7,918 bases of DNA from Parvibaculum sp049651025 (GTDB lineage Bacteria > Pseudomonadota > Alphaproteobacteria > Parvibaculales > Parvibaculaceae): contig NZ_JBASBH010000003.1 of NCBI RefSeq assembly GCF_049651025.1, positions 1-7,918 of the forward strand. The letters are read 5' to 3'. A program made the translations under genes and the position numbers. Below, one piece after another: positions 1 to 6,954 of this stretch (positions are counted from its first letter, which is position 1; each line of letters begins with the position of its first letter). Under the pieces are notes generated by a model. It had not been told where the DNA came from. It worked only from the letters and a program-made list of their open reading frames with translations, and did no database searches.

Positions 1-14
1 CGGACAATCCAGCA

Positions 15-509
15 CTACCCCGGCAGGCAAGCCGTCCCGTTGACATGCCCGGTCGAGCCGCGCACATGCCGTGTCTCCGTGAAGTCGCGGCAGCGGTTTC
101 CCTTGGCGTCGGTATATTCGCGCTGCGGCGTGATCTCTCCGCTCGCCTTGTCGGACGGCGTTTGCCAGCGAATGCTGGTGCCGAGCGGCACATCCATCAC
201 CCGGCTCATCGCCGTGCGCTGTTCCGATGCCGCAAAGCCTGAAAGCGTCGGGCCGTTCGAGCCGCCGATTGCATAGCCGATGGCAAGTCCGGCAAGCGCG
301 AAGGCCTTCGCACCGCTGCCAGCGCCGAAAGCGCCGCCAAGCAGCACGCCGCCGCCCGGACCAACAATGCCCGTGCTGTCTTCAATCGGCGTCTTGATGA
401 GCGGCACCGGCCTTTGCTCGGTCACGCGCGGTTGCGGATTAGTCGTCTGGGCGCAAGCGGCTAGCGCAAATGCGGCGCAGAGAAGAGATATGGAACGAGG
501 TTTTTTCAT
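15..509 (-). CDS. Glycine-zipper outer-membrane lipoprotein, 17-kDa surface antigen type
   Basis: This 164-residue protein is a predicted lipoprotein of the Rickettsia 17-kDa antigen/SlyB-like group, probably anchored in the outer membrane facing the periplasm; its exact role is unknown. Visible features: a short basic start (MKKPR), a hydrophobic stretch, and a lipobox Leu-Ala-Ala-Cys with the acylated Cys at residue 19; a Pro-rich linker (about 20-45); a Gly/Ala-rich zipper segment (47-83) with GxxxG-like spacing; and a C-terminal domain (about 99-164) with the pattern W...G.I.P...Y.D..G..CRDF....G...GTAC typical of this antigen family. Cys140 and Cys161 could form a disulfide. The ATG overlaps the stop of the preceding membrane-protein gene by four bases (ATGA), so it is the last visible gene of a three-gene operon and is probably translationally coupled. 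Oddity: the protein stops just after GTACLPG, whereas relatives usually continue to a short G-x-W ending; the codons after the stop read Cys-Trp-Ile-Val. Confidence 0.85.
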   Translation of the reverse strand: MKKPRSISLLCAAFALAACAQTTNPQPRVTEQRPVPLIKTPIEDSTGIVGPGGGVLLGGAFGAGSGAKAFALAGLAIGYAIGGSNGPTLSGFAASEQRTAMSRVMDVPLGTSIRWQTPSDKASGEITPQREYTDAKGNRCRDFTETRHVRGSTGHVNGTACLPG

Positions 510-1021
510 CCGATGATCTTCAAGATGGGTTCAATGTAGCGCCGCAGCGTCGGGCTCAGCGCCGACAGCGTGTTCAGGACCAGAGTGATGATCGCGATAT
601 TCGGATTGGCAGTGCCGGGCGCACCGGCCTGCGGGCCTTGAAGCAAATGGGAGAGGCCCGCAAAGCGCTTTTCCAGCGCTTCGAGGTCCTCGCGCAGGTC
701 TTCCCGCGCATCGTCGATGGAGCGGGCGAGGATTTCGGATTCGAGCTTTGCCGTGCGGCCGGGTGCCTGCAACGCGAAGGCGAGTGCGGCTGCCGCCATC
801 ACGGCCAAGCCGCCGCCGACGATCAGCGCTGCATTCAATTGGCCATAGGCATTGGAGAGCGCAATGAACAGGGCGAAGGCCAGCATGGCGAGCGCAAGCA
901 GGCCGACCAGCACGGCAATGCCCGTCCAGAGTATGCGCCGCGCAACTTTGCGCGCCTCGATCTCGGCGCGCATCAGTTCCACTTCGGCGAGGCGGCGCAG
1001 TTTGACGGTGGTGTCGATCAT
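506..1021 (-). CDS. YqjE-like two-helix membrane protein (PF07332, 'phage holin family/Holin-X')
   Basis: This 171-residue inner-membrane protein resembles the PF07332 family, to which E. coli YqjE belongs. Databases often name it 'phage holin family protein', but nothing here suggests phage lysis. Residues 1-28 form a charged amphipathic start (KLRRLAEVELMRAEIEARK). Two strongly hydrophobic segments follow at about 31-54 and 64-86, joined by a short loop. Residues 90-128 are highly charged and probably helical or coiled coil. A second apolar stretch near 141-157 lies in a C-terminal extension that makes it longer than YqjE (about 130 residues). It lies 12 bases downstream of a DUF883/YqjD-like gene, the same order as yqjD-yqjE, and its TGA overlaps the lipoprotein ATG. 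The start ATG has purine-rich AGAGG and AAGG stretches in the short intergenic gap. The family assignment is from overall architecture and context; the function is unproven. Confidence 0.82.
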   Translation of the reverse strand: MIDTTVKLRRLAEVELMRAEIEARKVARRILWTGIAVLVGLLALAMLAFALFIALSNAYGQLNAALIVGGGLAVMAAAALAFALQAPGRTAKLESEILARSIDDAREDLREDLEALEKRFAGLSHLLQGPQAGAPGTANPNIAIITLVLNTLSALSPTLRRYIEPILKIIG

Positions 1022-1033
1022 GCCTTGTAACCT

Positions 1034-1333
1034 CTAGCGTGACAGAAGACGGGCAAGCACGAAGCCGATGCCCAGGGCGATGAAGGCGCTCGGCACCGGG
1101 TGGTCGGAAATCTGCTGCTGAAGTTCTTTCCAGCCCTCCTGCGCGCGTTCGCTCAGGTCTTCGGCAAAGTCTTCGGCGGTCTCGCGAATGCCTTCGGGCG
1201 CGTCGCCTTGCGCATCTTCCGCGATCATCGCCTTGGCGTCGGCAAGGTCCTTGGTCAGGCGCTCGACTTCGGCCCGGAGCTGTTCCAGCTCCTCCGCCGC
1301 CTTGTCGTCCGCCTTCGCGCTTTTCTCGGTCAT
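1034..1333 (-). CDS. DUF883/YqjD-like C-tail-anchored membrane protein
   Basis: This 99-residue protein has the layout of the ElaB/YqjD/DUF883 family: a charged helical soluble part and one C-terminal membrane helix. Residues 13-37 (EELEQLRAEVERLTKDL) show heptad-like spacing and probably form a coiled coil. A second acidic helix spans about 48-77. The C-terminus (79-99) has the characteristic H-P-x-P-S start, a short apolar helix with GIGF, and a terminal Leu-Leu-Ser-Arg. In E. coli, YqjD is tethered to the inner membrane by this tail, associates with ribosomes and is induced in stationary phase; whether that holds here is inference. It is the first gene of a minus-strand cluster, followed after 12 bases by a YqjE-like gene. 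AGGAACAGGA lies just before the ATG and gives a good Shine-Dalgarno candidate. The protein has no cysteine. Confidence 0.84.
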   Translation of the reverse strand: MTEKSAKADDKAAEELEQLRAEVERLTKDLADAKAMIAEDAQGDAPEGIRETAEDFAEDLSERAQEGWKELQQQISDHPVPSAFIALGIGFVLARLLSR

Positions 1334-1426
1334 GAGTCCTGTTCCTGCTGGTCTGACACTCTAACCTAACGCCCCGCGCCTAGCTTCGCTCCCTTCCGTG
1401 TCAAAAGGAAGATGGTCTTGATGCCG

Positions 1427-2881
1427 TCAAAGATAGGGGGAGGCGAGGCGGATGGCCGCATCCCGCAGCTTTACGGGAAGCGAACGGCTGGCGATCTGCT
1501 CATAGGTGACGGGTCTTGCACCGGCAATCTTGGCGTCGATCATCCGGTCGAGACGCGTGGCAAAGGCGCTGCCATAGCATTCGAGGTTCAGCTCGAAATT
1601 GAGCCGCAGGCTGCGCCCGTCCCAGTTCGCAGACCCCACCATCGACCAGATACCGTCGACCGTCATCAGCTTGGTGTGTTCAAACGGCCCTGTCGTTTTC
1701 CATACGCGGCAGCCCGCCTCGATCAGCCACAGAAGTTGCGGCGTCGCCGCCCAGTCCACGAAGGGCAGGTTGTTCGTTGCGGGCAGCACGATGTCGACCT
1801 GAACGCCGCGCATGGCGGCGAGCGAGAGCACGGTGCTCAGGGTTGAATCGGGCAGGAAATAGGGCGTGACGATGCGGATCGCCTCGCGCGCTTCCGTCAG
1901 CGCGCCGAGCAGCGTCCAGCGGATCGGGTTGATGCCCTGATCGGGGCCGCCCGGCAATCCGCGCGCGATGATGTCGGCGCCCGGTCCGCTCGAGGGGAGG
2001 ATCTGGGGAAACCAGTCCGGCCCGTCCAGAATTTCGCCGGTGGTGAAGGTCCATTCATGGGCGAAGGTGCGCATCAGTTGCGCCACGACCGGCCCCTCGA
2101 CGCGGAAGTGATGATCGAGGATCGGCTTTCGCGGGTTCTGGCGGACGAGGTTTCCCTCCGCGATATTCATGCCGCCGGTAAAGCCGAGCTTGCCGTCCAC
2201 CACCAGAATTTTCTGGTGATTGCGCATGTTGAGATAAGGCATCTTCCACGGCAGGAACGAATGCAGGAAGCGCGCATAGTTGATGCCGCGCGCTTTCAGA
2301 TCGGGAATGATCGAGGGGTGCGAATACCAGGAGCCGACGCCGTCGATCAGCAGTCGCAGGCGCACGCCGCGCGCGGTCGCGCGTGTCAGCGCATCGAGAA
2401 AGAGCTGGCCTGCCCTGTCATTGTTGAAGATATAGGTCGACAGCGCGAGCGAGCGCGTTGCGCCATCGATCGCCTCGATCATGGCGGGATAGGTTTCGTC
2501 GCCATTCTCCAGCACGTCGATGGCGTTGCCCGCTTCGAAGCGTTCGGGCAAGACCTTCTGGCCAAAGCGCGCGAAGACTTCCAGCGCGCGGCGTTGCTCG
2601 CCATGGTCGGCGGGAAGTGTGCCGGGCCGTGCGCGCGGCAGCGGCAGGGCGGCGCCGCGTCTTATGCCGCGCATCTCTCTCGCGCGGCGCTGTATGCGAT
2701 TGACGCCGAAAAGCAGATAGATCAGCCAGCCGAGAAACGGCACCAGCAAGATGAAGCCCACCCAGCCTGCCGCCGAGCGCACATCGCTCTTGGTCAGCAT
2801 GGCGTGACCGGCGGCGCCGAGCATGGCGGCAAACTGGATCGTCGCAACGGCTATGGGCCAGATATCGGCGAAAGTCTGCAT
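1427..2881 (-). CDS. cls: Cardiolipin synthase, ClsA type (phospholipase D superfamily)
   Basis: This 484-residue inner-membrane enzyme is predicted to make cardiolipin by phosphatidyl transfer between two phosphatidylglycerol molecules, releasing glycerol. It has the full ClsA architecture: an N-terminal PLDNc region with two membrane helices (about 8-28 and 39-58, ending YLLFGVNRI), then two phospholipase-D catalytic repeats. Both HxK(x)4D motifs are intact: His222/Lys224/Asp229 (NHQKILVVDGKLGFTGGMN) and His402/Lys404/Asp409 (HTKLMTVDG, followed by GSANWDGRS). The length matches E. coli ClsA (486). The frame stays open upstream to a TTG at 3052, but the extra 57 residues are unlike the family, and the ATG at 2881 puts the first membrane helix where it belongs, so I chose 2881. 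It lies 190 bases downstream of the LysR gene on the same strand and 93 bases upstream of the YqjD-like gene. No strong terminator is visible on either side. Confidence 0.93.
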   Translation of the reverse strand: MQTFADIWPIAVATIQFAAMLGAAGHAMLTKSDVRSAAGWVGFILLVPFLGWLIYLLFGVNRIQRRAREMRGIRRGAALPLPRARPGTLPADHGEQRRALEVFARFGQKVLPERFEAGNAIDVLENGDETYPAMIEAIDGATRSLALSTYIFNNDRAGQLFLDALTRATARGVRLRLLIDGVGSWYSHPSIIPDLKARGINYARFLHSFLPWKMPYLNMRNHQKILVVDGKLGFTGGMNIAEGNLVRQNPRKPILDHHFRVEGPVVAQLMRTFAHEWTFTTGEILDGPDWFPQILPSSGPGADIIARGLPGGPDQGINPIRWTLLGALTEAREAIRIVTPYFLPDSTLSTVLSLAAMRGVQVDIVLPATNNLPFVDWAATPQLLWLIEAGCRVWKTTGPFEHTKLMTVDGIWSMVGSANWDGRSLRLNFELNLECYGSAFATRLDRMIDAKIAGARPVTYEQIASRSLPVKLRDAAIRLASPYL

Positions 2882-2884
2882 GGT

Positions 2885-2888
2885 CCTC
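2885..2888 (-). promoter_or_regulatory. Candidate ribosome binding site for cardiolipin synthase
   Basis: GAGG on the minus strand lies three bases before the ATG at 2881. The spacing is short, but the site supports this ATG over the in-frame TTG at 3052. Confidence 0.35.
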
Positions 2889-3071
2889 GCGTGGTTGGAG
2901 AAAAGGGCGGGGGCGAGAGCGGCCTGTGCCGCCACGGCATTGTCCTCGTCGAGAAGACCTGTCGGCAAGCCGTATTGCTCGCTTTTGTCCGGAGGTCCGT
3001 CCACCCCGTGTCCCGCAAATCTGGGCCAGACGGCCTTCAAAGCCAAGTACAAGATAAATAGTCGGCAATTC

Positions 3072-3998
3072 CTAGTTGGAGATGCTGATCGCCGTTTTCA
3101 CGATCTGGGCGATCCGGCTGCGGAGCCATTTATGGCCCTGGTCCTCGTCGAAGGATTTGGCCCAGACCAGTGAACTTCGCAGGCGCGGCAAGGCCACCGG
3201 CGCATCCAGTATGGTGATGGCGTGGTCGCGCATATGGCGGCGGATGAAGGCAAGTCCCGTCACCGCTACAAGGTTGGTCACTTCCACCATGGCCGGGATG
3301 ACGCTCACATCGGGCATCACACAGGCGATCTCGCGGGTCACACCGGCCTTGCGCAAGGCATCCTCGACCAGCGTGCGCGCGGCGTGATTTTGGGAAGCGA
3401 CCACATGGCGCAGATTGCTCAGCACGTCCTTGGTAACCGGTTTGCCGAGTGCGGGATGGCCATGGCGGACGGTGAAGACCAGCGGTTCTTCGGTCAGCAC
3501 TTCATGGCTCATCGTTTCATCGAAATGGGCGGCGGGCAGAAAGGCCGTCTCGATCGTGCCGTTGCGAATATCGGTCAGCAGGTCCGGCGTGTCGATGTCC
3601 TGCAGCACCATTTCGAGTTTGGCATTGGGCGCTTCCTGCTCGAACAGATTGGCGAGCGCGGGCGCGAGCATCATGCGGTAGAGATCGTTGAAGCCGACGC
3701 GAAAGCTCCGCGTCGATGTTGCCGGATCGAACTGGCGCACGGTCGTCAATATGCCTTCGACGGAGGAAAGCGCATGGCGAATGGGCAAGGCGAGGGCGGT
3801 CGCCACTCTCGTTGGCATCATCTTGTTGTCGGAGCGGAAGAACAGTGCGTCGCCCGTGAAGTCGCGCAAGCGGCGAAGCGCGTTGCTCACGGCGGGCTGC
3901 GACAGGTCGAGTTTTTGCGCCGCTGCGCCGATGCTGCGCTCCCGGTAGATGGCGTCGAAAACCAGCAGAAGGTTCAGATCGAGATTGCGAATATTCAC
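3072..3998 (-). CDS. LysR-family transcriptional regulator, NodD/NahR-like
   Basis: This 308-residue protein is a LysR-type regulator. The N-terminal winged helix-turn-helix (about 6-65) is clear: LDLNLLLVFDAIYRERSIGAAAQKL, then LSQPAVSNALRRLRD as recognition region, then LFFRS and a PTRVA motif. A long linker helix follows, and a type 2 periplasmic-binding-like effector domain runs from about 97 to 290 (starting RSFRVGFNDLYRMML). The LDLNLLLVFDA opening and M-PT motif are typical of the NodD/NahR/LinR branch, whose members respond to small aromatic or flavonoid-type inducers; the inducer here cannot be told. The start is GTG, and an in-frame TGA two codons upstream rules out a longer protein; no better start lies near. 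Shine-Dalgarno pairing is weak. It is divergent from the autotransporter gene across 355 bases, the classical LysR arrangement, so control of itself and of that gene is a reasonable inference. Confidence 0.93.
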   Translation of the reverse strand: MNIRNLDLNLLLVFDAIYRERSIGAAAQKLDLSQPAVSNALRRLRDFTGDALFFRSDNKMMPTRVATALALPIRHALSSVEGILTTVRQFDPATSTRSFRVGFNDLYRMMLAPALANLFEQEAPNAKLEMVLQDIDTPDLLTDIRNGTIETAFLPAAHFDETMSHEVLTEEPLVFTVRHGHPALGKPVTKDVLSNLRHVVASQNHAARTLVEDALRKAGVTREIACVMPDVSVIPAMVEVTNLVAVTGLAFIRRHMRDHAITILDAPVALPRLRSSLVWAKSFDEDQGHKWLRSRIAQIVKTAISISN

Positions 3999-4033
3999 TT
4001 GTCAGCCCGGGTTGAACAGGGGGCACAGGTTAA

Positions 4034-4055
4034 TGCCGCCTCTCATCAGGCGGCA
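4034..4055. repeat. Perfect inverted repeat upstream of LysR gene (operator or hairpin candidate)
   Basis: TGCCGCCT and AGGCGGCA are exact reverse complements separated by six bases (CTCATC). The element lies 36 bases upstream of the LysR GTG codon. As DNA it could be an autoregulatory operator; as RNA, in the LysR leader, it would form an 8-bp GC-rich hairpin. No T-run follows in either direction, so it does not look like an intrinsic terminator. Confidence 0.6.
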
Positions 4056-4129
4056 GGCTCCTATTGAACAGAATTCCTGAAACAAATGAAGGCAATTCTC
4101 AAGGCGAATAAACATCCGTGTTGTGAATA

Positions 4130-4159
4130 GCGGTTCCCCTGTTTTCGGAATGAACCCGC
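4130..4159. repeat. Imperfect dyad in the divergent intergenic region
   Basis: GCGGTTC (4130-4136) faces GAACCCGC (4152-4159). The inner arms GGTTC and GAACC are exact with 15 bases between them, and a nested TTCC/GGAA pair lies inside. It is a weak candidate for a regulator binding site and could be chance. Confidence 0.3.
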
Positions 4160-4353
4160 GCATTTTGGTGGCTCTTGCGGAAATGCATCTTGCCCGGACT
4201 CACGGCGCTTGCTGCATTCATCCGGCGTGGCAGGGGGCGGATTCTCGTTTGCCTTAACCATGGAAATCACGATCTGACGTGCACGGCGAGACGCGCGGGG
4301 GCTTCTGCATGCTTCGCGTCCGGCGGTGCCCGTCTCAAAGGCCGGGGGCCGAT

Positions 4354-6954
4354 ATGACATCGACAGCGCAATATTCCGTCCATCGCAAGCGGTTCGCCTT
4401 TCCGCTCCTTGGCCTCGCGGCCGGTGCGCTAGTCCTGCCGCATGTGGCGATGGCGGATACGACCATCTCGACGAGCGCCGGCCCGCAGACCTGGACGAGT
4501 GATGATTTTCTGGTGACGGATACGGGCGCGATAAATGGCGGTGGCGCCAACGCCATCGAAGTCACGGCGCCCGGCAGCGGCATGCTGACCAATCGCGGCA
4601 TAATCACCGCACCTGCCTATTACGGCATCAGCACTGTCGGCGGCTTCGGTTCTATTGTGAACAGTGGCACCATTAATAATGTCCTCAGCGGGATCTATAT
4701 CGTCAATCCCGATGGTGGCACGGTCACGAACGAGGCCGACGGCATTATTTCAGCATCGAATGTCGGTATTACTTACGCCGGGCCGTCGCTCTCCGTCATC
4801 ACCAATGCAGGCTACCTGTCGGGCGACTATGCGGCCCTCCTGTCCTCATCTATTGTCGTCGGCGGTGTGTCCACGGGATATGGAACGGTTGATATCGTCA
4901 ATAATAGCGGGACGATGACCAGCGCCGGCTACGGCATTAATGCGCCGGGCGGGATCGGCACGCTCAACAATAGCGGCACGATTTCCGGTGGCAGCAGCAC
5001 AGGCAGCGCCGGGATATATATCAGCAGATTTGGTACGCTGATAAATGACGTTGGCGGAACGATTTCCGGCTATAACGCAATGCATAATGTCAGCTTTGAC
5101 ACGATCATAAATCGCGGAAATATCGTCGGCATCAGCGAGGGATTGAATGTTTTTAGCTTCGGAACGTCAGATCTTATCCAGAATGACGGGCTGATATCGG
5201 GCGACACTGCCGTCGATGTGAGTTTTGGCGGGGTGAGAACGCTCATCAACAACGGCACAATCAGCAGCGACGATGTTGCCTTGGCTGCGGGCACAAGTGG
5301 TATCGGTACGCTGACAAACAACGGATTGATCCACGGACAGATTGTCCTCAACGGATCGGGCAACTTTCCGGTCGTCGCACCTGAAATCATTATCGATAAT
5401 TTCGTCAATTCAGGCACAATTGAAGGCGACATTATCGCCAAGAACGGTGCCACTCTTACCATCAACGGCGGCACGGACAAGCGCGGTGTTCTGACAGGGC
5501 TTGGCGGTGCGCAAGGGCTCATCAATACAAATTTTGGGGCGCCTGCTTTGCCCATCTTCGACGTTTACAACGCCGTCAGTCAGGATATTACCTTCGGCAG
5601 CGGTTTGTTGCTCCTCAATGACACGATTTTCGCGCGCAATGCCAATGTGCGTTTTGCCGGTGCCAATGTGCAGGTGAACAACGAAGTCGCCGTCAGCGGC
5701 CATGTCATTCTCTCGGCAGGCGAGATGGTCTTCGGCGTCACCGCGCCCGACACTTATGGTCACTATGTCGTTACAGGGGACGCGGATCTCGATGCGGGCC
5801 GTGTCTCGCTCGTCGCGCTTGGCGCGCCCGTCTTCGCGGTCGGCCAGAGCTATCACCTGCTTACAGCCGACAGCGTCACGGCATCGGACATCACCACATC
5901 GGTTGAAGGCTATCAGACCTCCTATGCCATCATGGACAATGGCGGCGCTTATGATTTCGTGGTCACGCTCGACGGCGTCGCGCAGGCCTATAACCATCTG
6001 GGCCTCACCGCGCCGCAAATGGCGCTGAACAATGTCACGCCGGTGGCGGACGCCATCGCCTCGCATCAGTCCTCCTTCAAGGTCGCGAGCATCGCGCCCA
6101 TCGTGCCCGTCAACATGCAGCCTTCGCAGGGGCGTCTCTGGGGCAAGCTGCTTTTCGCCAATGCCCAGCGCAGCAGCGCGTCGGGCGCAACGGGCTATGA
6201 CGCGAACGGCGCGGGCTTTGTTGTCGGCGCGGATATTCCGGTTTCGCGCGACGTCGATGCCGGTCTTGCCTTCAACTGGGTCCGCAGCATCGGCGACAGC
6301 AAGGATCGCTTCGACGGCACGGATGTGACACTCAACACCTATCAGTTCACCGCCTATGGCACATGGCGGCCCGCGTCGCGCCTCAGCATTGACGGGCAGT
6401 TGTCCTATGGCTTCAACCGTTTCGATCAGCGCCGTTCGGTGAGCCTCATCGCAAGCATCGCCAGCGCCGATTATGACGGCGACCAGATCGTCGGCGATGT
6501 GCGGATCGGTTATGAGGTGCCGCTCAGCGGCTCGACCTCGCTGACGCCCTTCGCCGATCTGCGCGCAGTGCATATAACGACTGATGGCTATAGCGAAACG
6601 GGCGCGCTCGGCGCAAACCTCACCGTCGACAAATTCTCGACGAGCAGCCTGCGTCATGAACTCGGCGTCAAGCTTTCAACGAGTTTCGACACGAGCGGCG
6701 GCAAGGTCACGCCGGAGCTGCGCCTTGGCTGGTTGCACGACTATAACGACAATCCGCTTTCCGTCTCGGCAACCAACGGCATCGCCGCCTCCACCCGCGC
6801 CACGGATCGCGTCGACAGCGATGGTCTCGATGTCGGCTTCGCTCTCAACCTCGCGGCCAATCGCAATGTCGATGTCAGCCTCGCTTATGACGGCGAGTAC
6901 CGCTCCGACTATCGGAGCCACACGGCCGTCATCAGGGCAGCCTTGCGGTTCTGA
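4354..6954 (+). CDS. Autotransporter (type Va) with N-x-G-T-I repeat passenger and C-terminal beta barrel
   Basis: This 866-residue surface protein is a classical monomeric autotransporter. Residues 1-34 form a Sec signal peptide: basic HRKR, a hydrophobic core FAFPLLGLAAGALVLP, and a probable cleavage after Ala-Met-Ala. Residues about 76-372 carry roughly twelve degenerate repeats of 20-25 residues centred on [VL]xNxGxI, predicted to fold as a beta-solenoid. Residues about 400-550 resemble the junction/stem region preceding the barrel. Residues about 595-866 form the autotransporter barrel, beginning LWGKLLFANAQ and ending in the terminal Phe (AALRF) required for BAM recognition. The mature protein has no cysteine, as usual for passengers, and no protease triad is visible, so adhesion or surface-structure roles are more likely than enzymatic ones. 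I chose ATG 4354 because it directly precedes a normal signal peptide; GTG 4279 and ATG 4309 are in-frame alternatives. The passenger is AT-richer than the barrel. The gene is divergent from the LysR gene and convergent with the receptor gene. Confidence 0.92.
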   Translation: MTSTAQYSVHRKRFAFPLLGLAAGALVLPHVAMADTTISTSAGPQTWTSDDFLVTDTGAINGGGANAIEVTAPGSGMLTNRGIITAPAYYGISTVGGFGSIVNSGTINNVLSGIYIVNPDGGTVTNEADGIISASNVGITYAGPSLSVITNAGYLSGDYAALLSSSIVVGGVSTGYGTVDIVNNSGTMTSAGYGINAPGGIGTLNNSGTISGGSSTGSAGIYISRFGTLINDVGGTISGYNAMHNVSFDTIINRGNIVGISEGLNVFSFGTSDLIQNDGLISGDTAVDVSFGGVRTLINNGTISSDDVALAAGTSGIGTLTNNGLIHGQIVLNGSGNFPVVAPEIIIDNFVNSGTIEGDIIAKNGATLTINGGTDKRGVLTGLGGAQGLINTNFGAPALPIFDVYNAVSQDITFGSGLLLLNDTIFARNANVRFAGANVQVNNEVAVSGHVILSAGEMVFGVTAPDTYGHYVVTGDADLDAGRVSLVALGAPVFAVGQSYHLLTADSVTASDITTSVEGYQTSYAIMDNGGAYDFVVTLDGVAQAYNHLGLTAPQMALNNVTPVADAIASHQSSFKVASIAPIVPVNMQPSQGRLWGKLLFANAQRSSASGATGYDANGAGFVVGADIPVSRDVDAGLAFNWVRSIGDSKDRFDGTDVTLNTYQFTAYGTWRPASRLSIDGQLSYGFNRFDQRRSVSLIASIASADYDGDQIVGDVRIGYEVPLSGSTSLTPFADLRAVHITTDGYSETGALGANLTVDKFSTSSLRHELGVKLSTSFDTSGGKVTPELRLGWLHDYNDNPLSVSATNGIAASTRATDRVDSDGLDVGFALNLAANRNVDVSLAYDGEYRSDYRSHTAVIRAALRF
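4579..5469 (+). repeat. Tandem degenerate passenger repeats (N-x-G-T-I type)
   Basis: Residues about 76-372 of the autotransporter hold repeated units such as MLTNRGII, IVNSGTIN, VNNSGTMT, LNNSGTIS, LINDVGGTIS, IINRGNIV, IQNDGLIS, LINNGTIS, LTNNGLIH and FVNSGTIE, each followed by a variable G-rich turn. At DNA level at least one pair is still close: 4900-4920 and 4966-4986 match at 17 of 21 bases, 66 bases apart. Most others have diverged, pointing to old duplication under protein-level constraint. Confidence 0.75.

Larger units (their letters stand above)
3999..4353. promoter_or_regulatory. Divergent intergenic region between LysR gene and autotransporter gene
   Basis: No convincing gene lies in these 355 bases. 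They should hold the promoters for both divergent genes and any LysR operator. Contents seen: a perfect 8-bp-arm inverted repeat (4034-4055); an AT-richer patch (about 4062-4130), a plausible site for promoter activity; an imperfect dyad (4130-4159); and near the autotransporter start a G-run within a small GGCC-GGG-GGCC element (4340-4350). I could not assign -35/-10 boxes with confidence for either direction. The autotransporter frame is open through the last 75 bases (GTG 4279, ATG 4309). Confidence 0.6.

Noticed and set aside
506..1021. A phage lysis holin
   Set aside because: The family name is misleading: there is no endolysin, spanin or other phage gene nearby, and the context matches the chromosomal yqjD-yqjE arrangement.
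1399..1404. TTGACA on the minus strand as a -35 box for the YqjD-like operon
   Set aside because: At 16-18 bases downstream there is only GC-rich sequence with no -10-like hexamer.
1390..1415. CTTCC/GGAAG hairpin after the cardiolipin synthase gene as a terminator
   Set aside because: The stem is only five base pairs with a nine-base loop, and no T-run follows.
2882..3052. A longer N-terminus for cardiolipin synthase from a TTG at 3052
   Set aside because: The extra 57 residues do not look like the family; ATG 2881 gives the normal length and membrane topology.
2057..3061. A long open frame (334 codons) on the plus strand opposite the cardiolipin synthase gene
   Set aside because: No domain is recognisable and it is antisense to the intact HKD motifs; a typical shadow frame in GC-rich DNA.
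3222..4067. An open frame (281 codons) on the plus strand opposite the LysR gene
   Set aside because: The translation is rich in His, Gln and Arg with no family signature; it is a mirror of the regulator's coding sequence.
4279..4353. Longer autotransporter starts at GTG 4279 or ATG 4309
   Set aside because: They add Arg/Gly/Cys-rich residues before an already complete signal peptide. Not excluded, but less likely.
6028..6033. Asn-Asn pair (residues 559-560) before the barrel as a SPATE-like autocleavage site
   Set aside because: The surrounding residues do not match the conserved SPATE linker helix, and Asn-Asn is common in this protein.
5410..6657. A long open frame (415 codons) on the minus strand inside the autotransporter gene
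   Set aside because: The encoded protein is Arg/Ala/Asp/Ile-rich with no recognisable domain. It lies opposite a clear barrel-coding sequence and reflects its codon bias.
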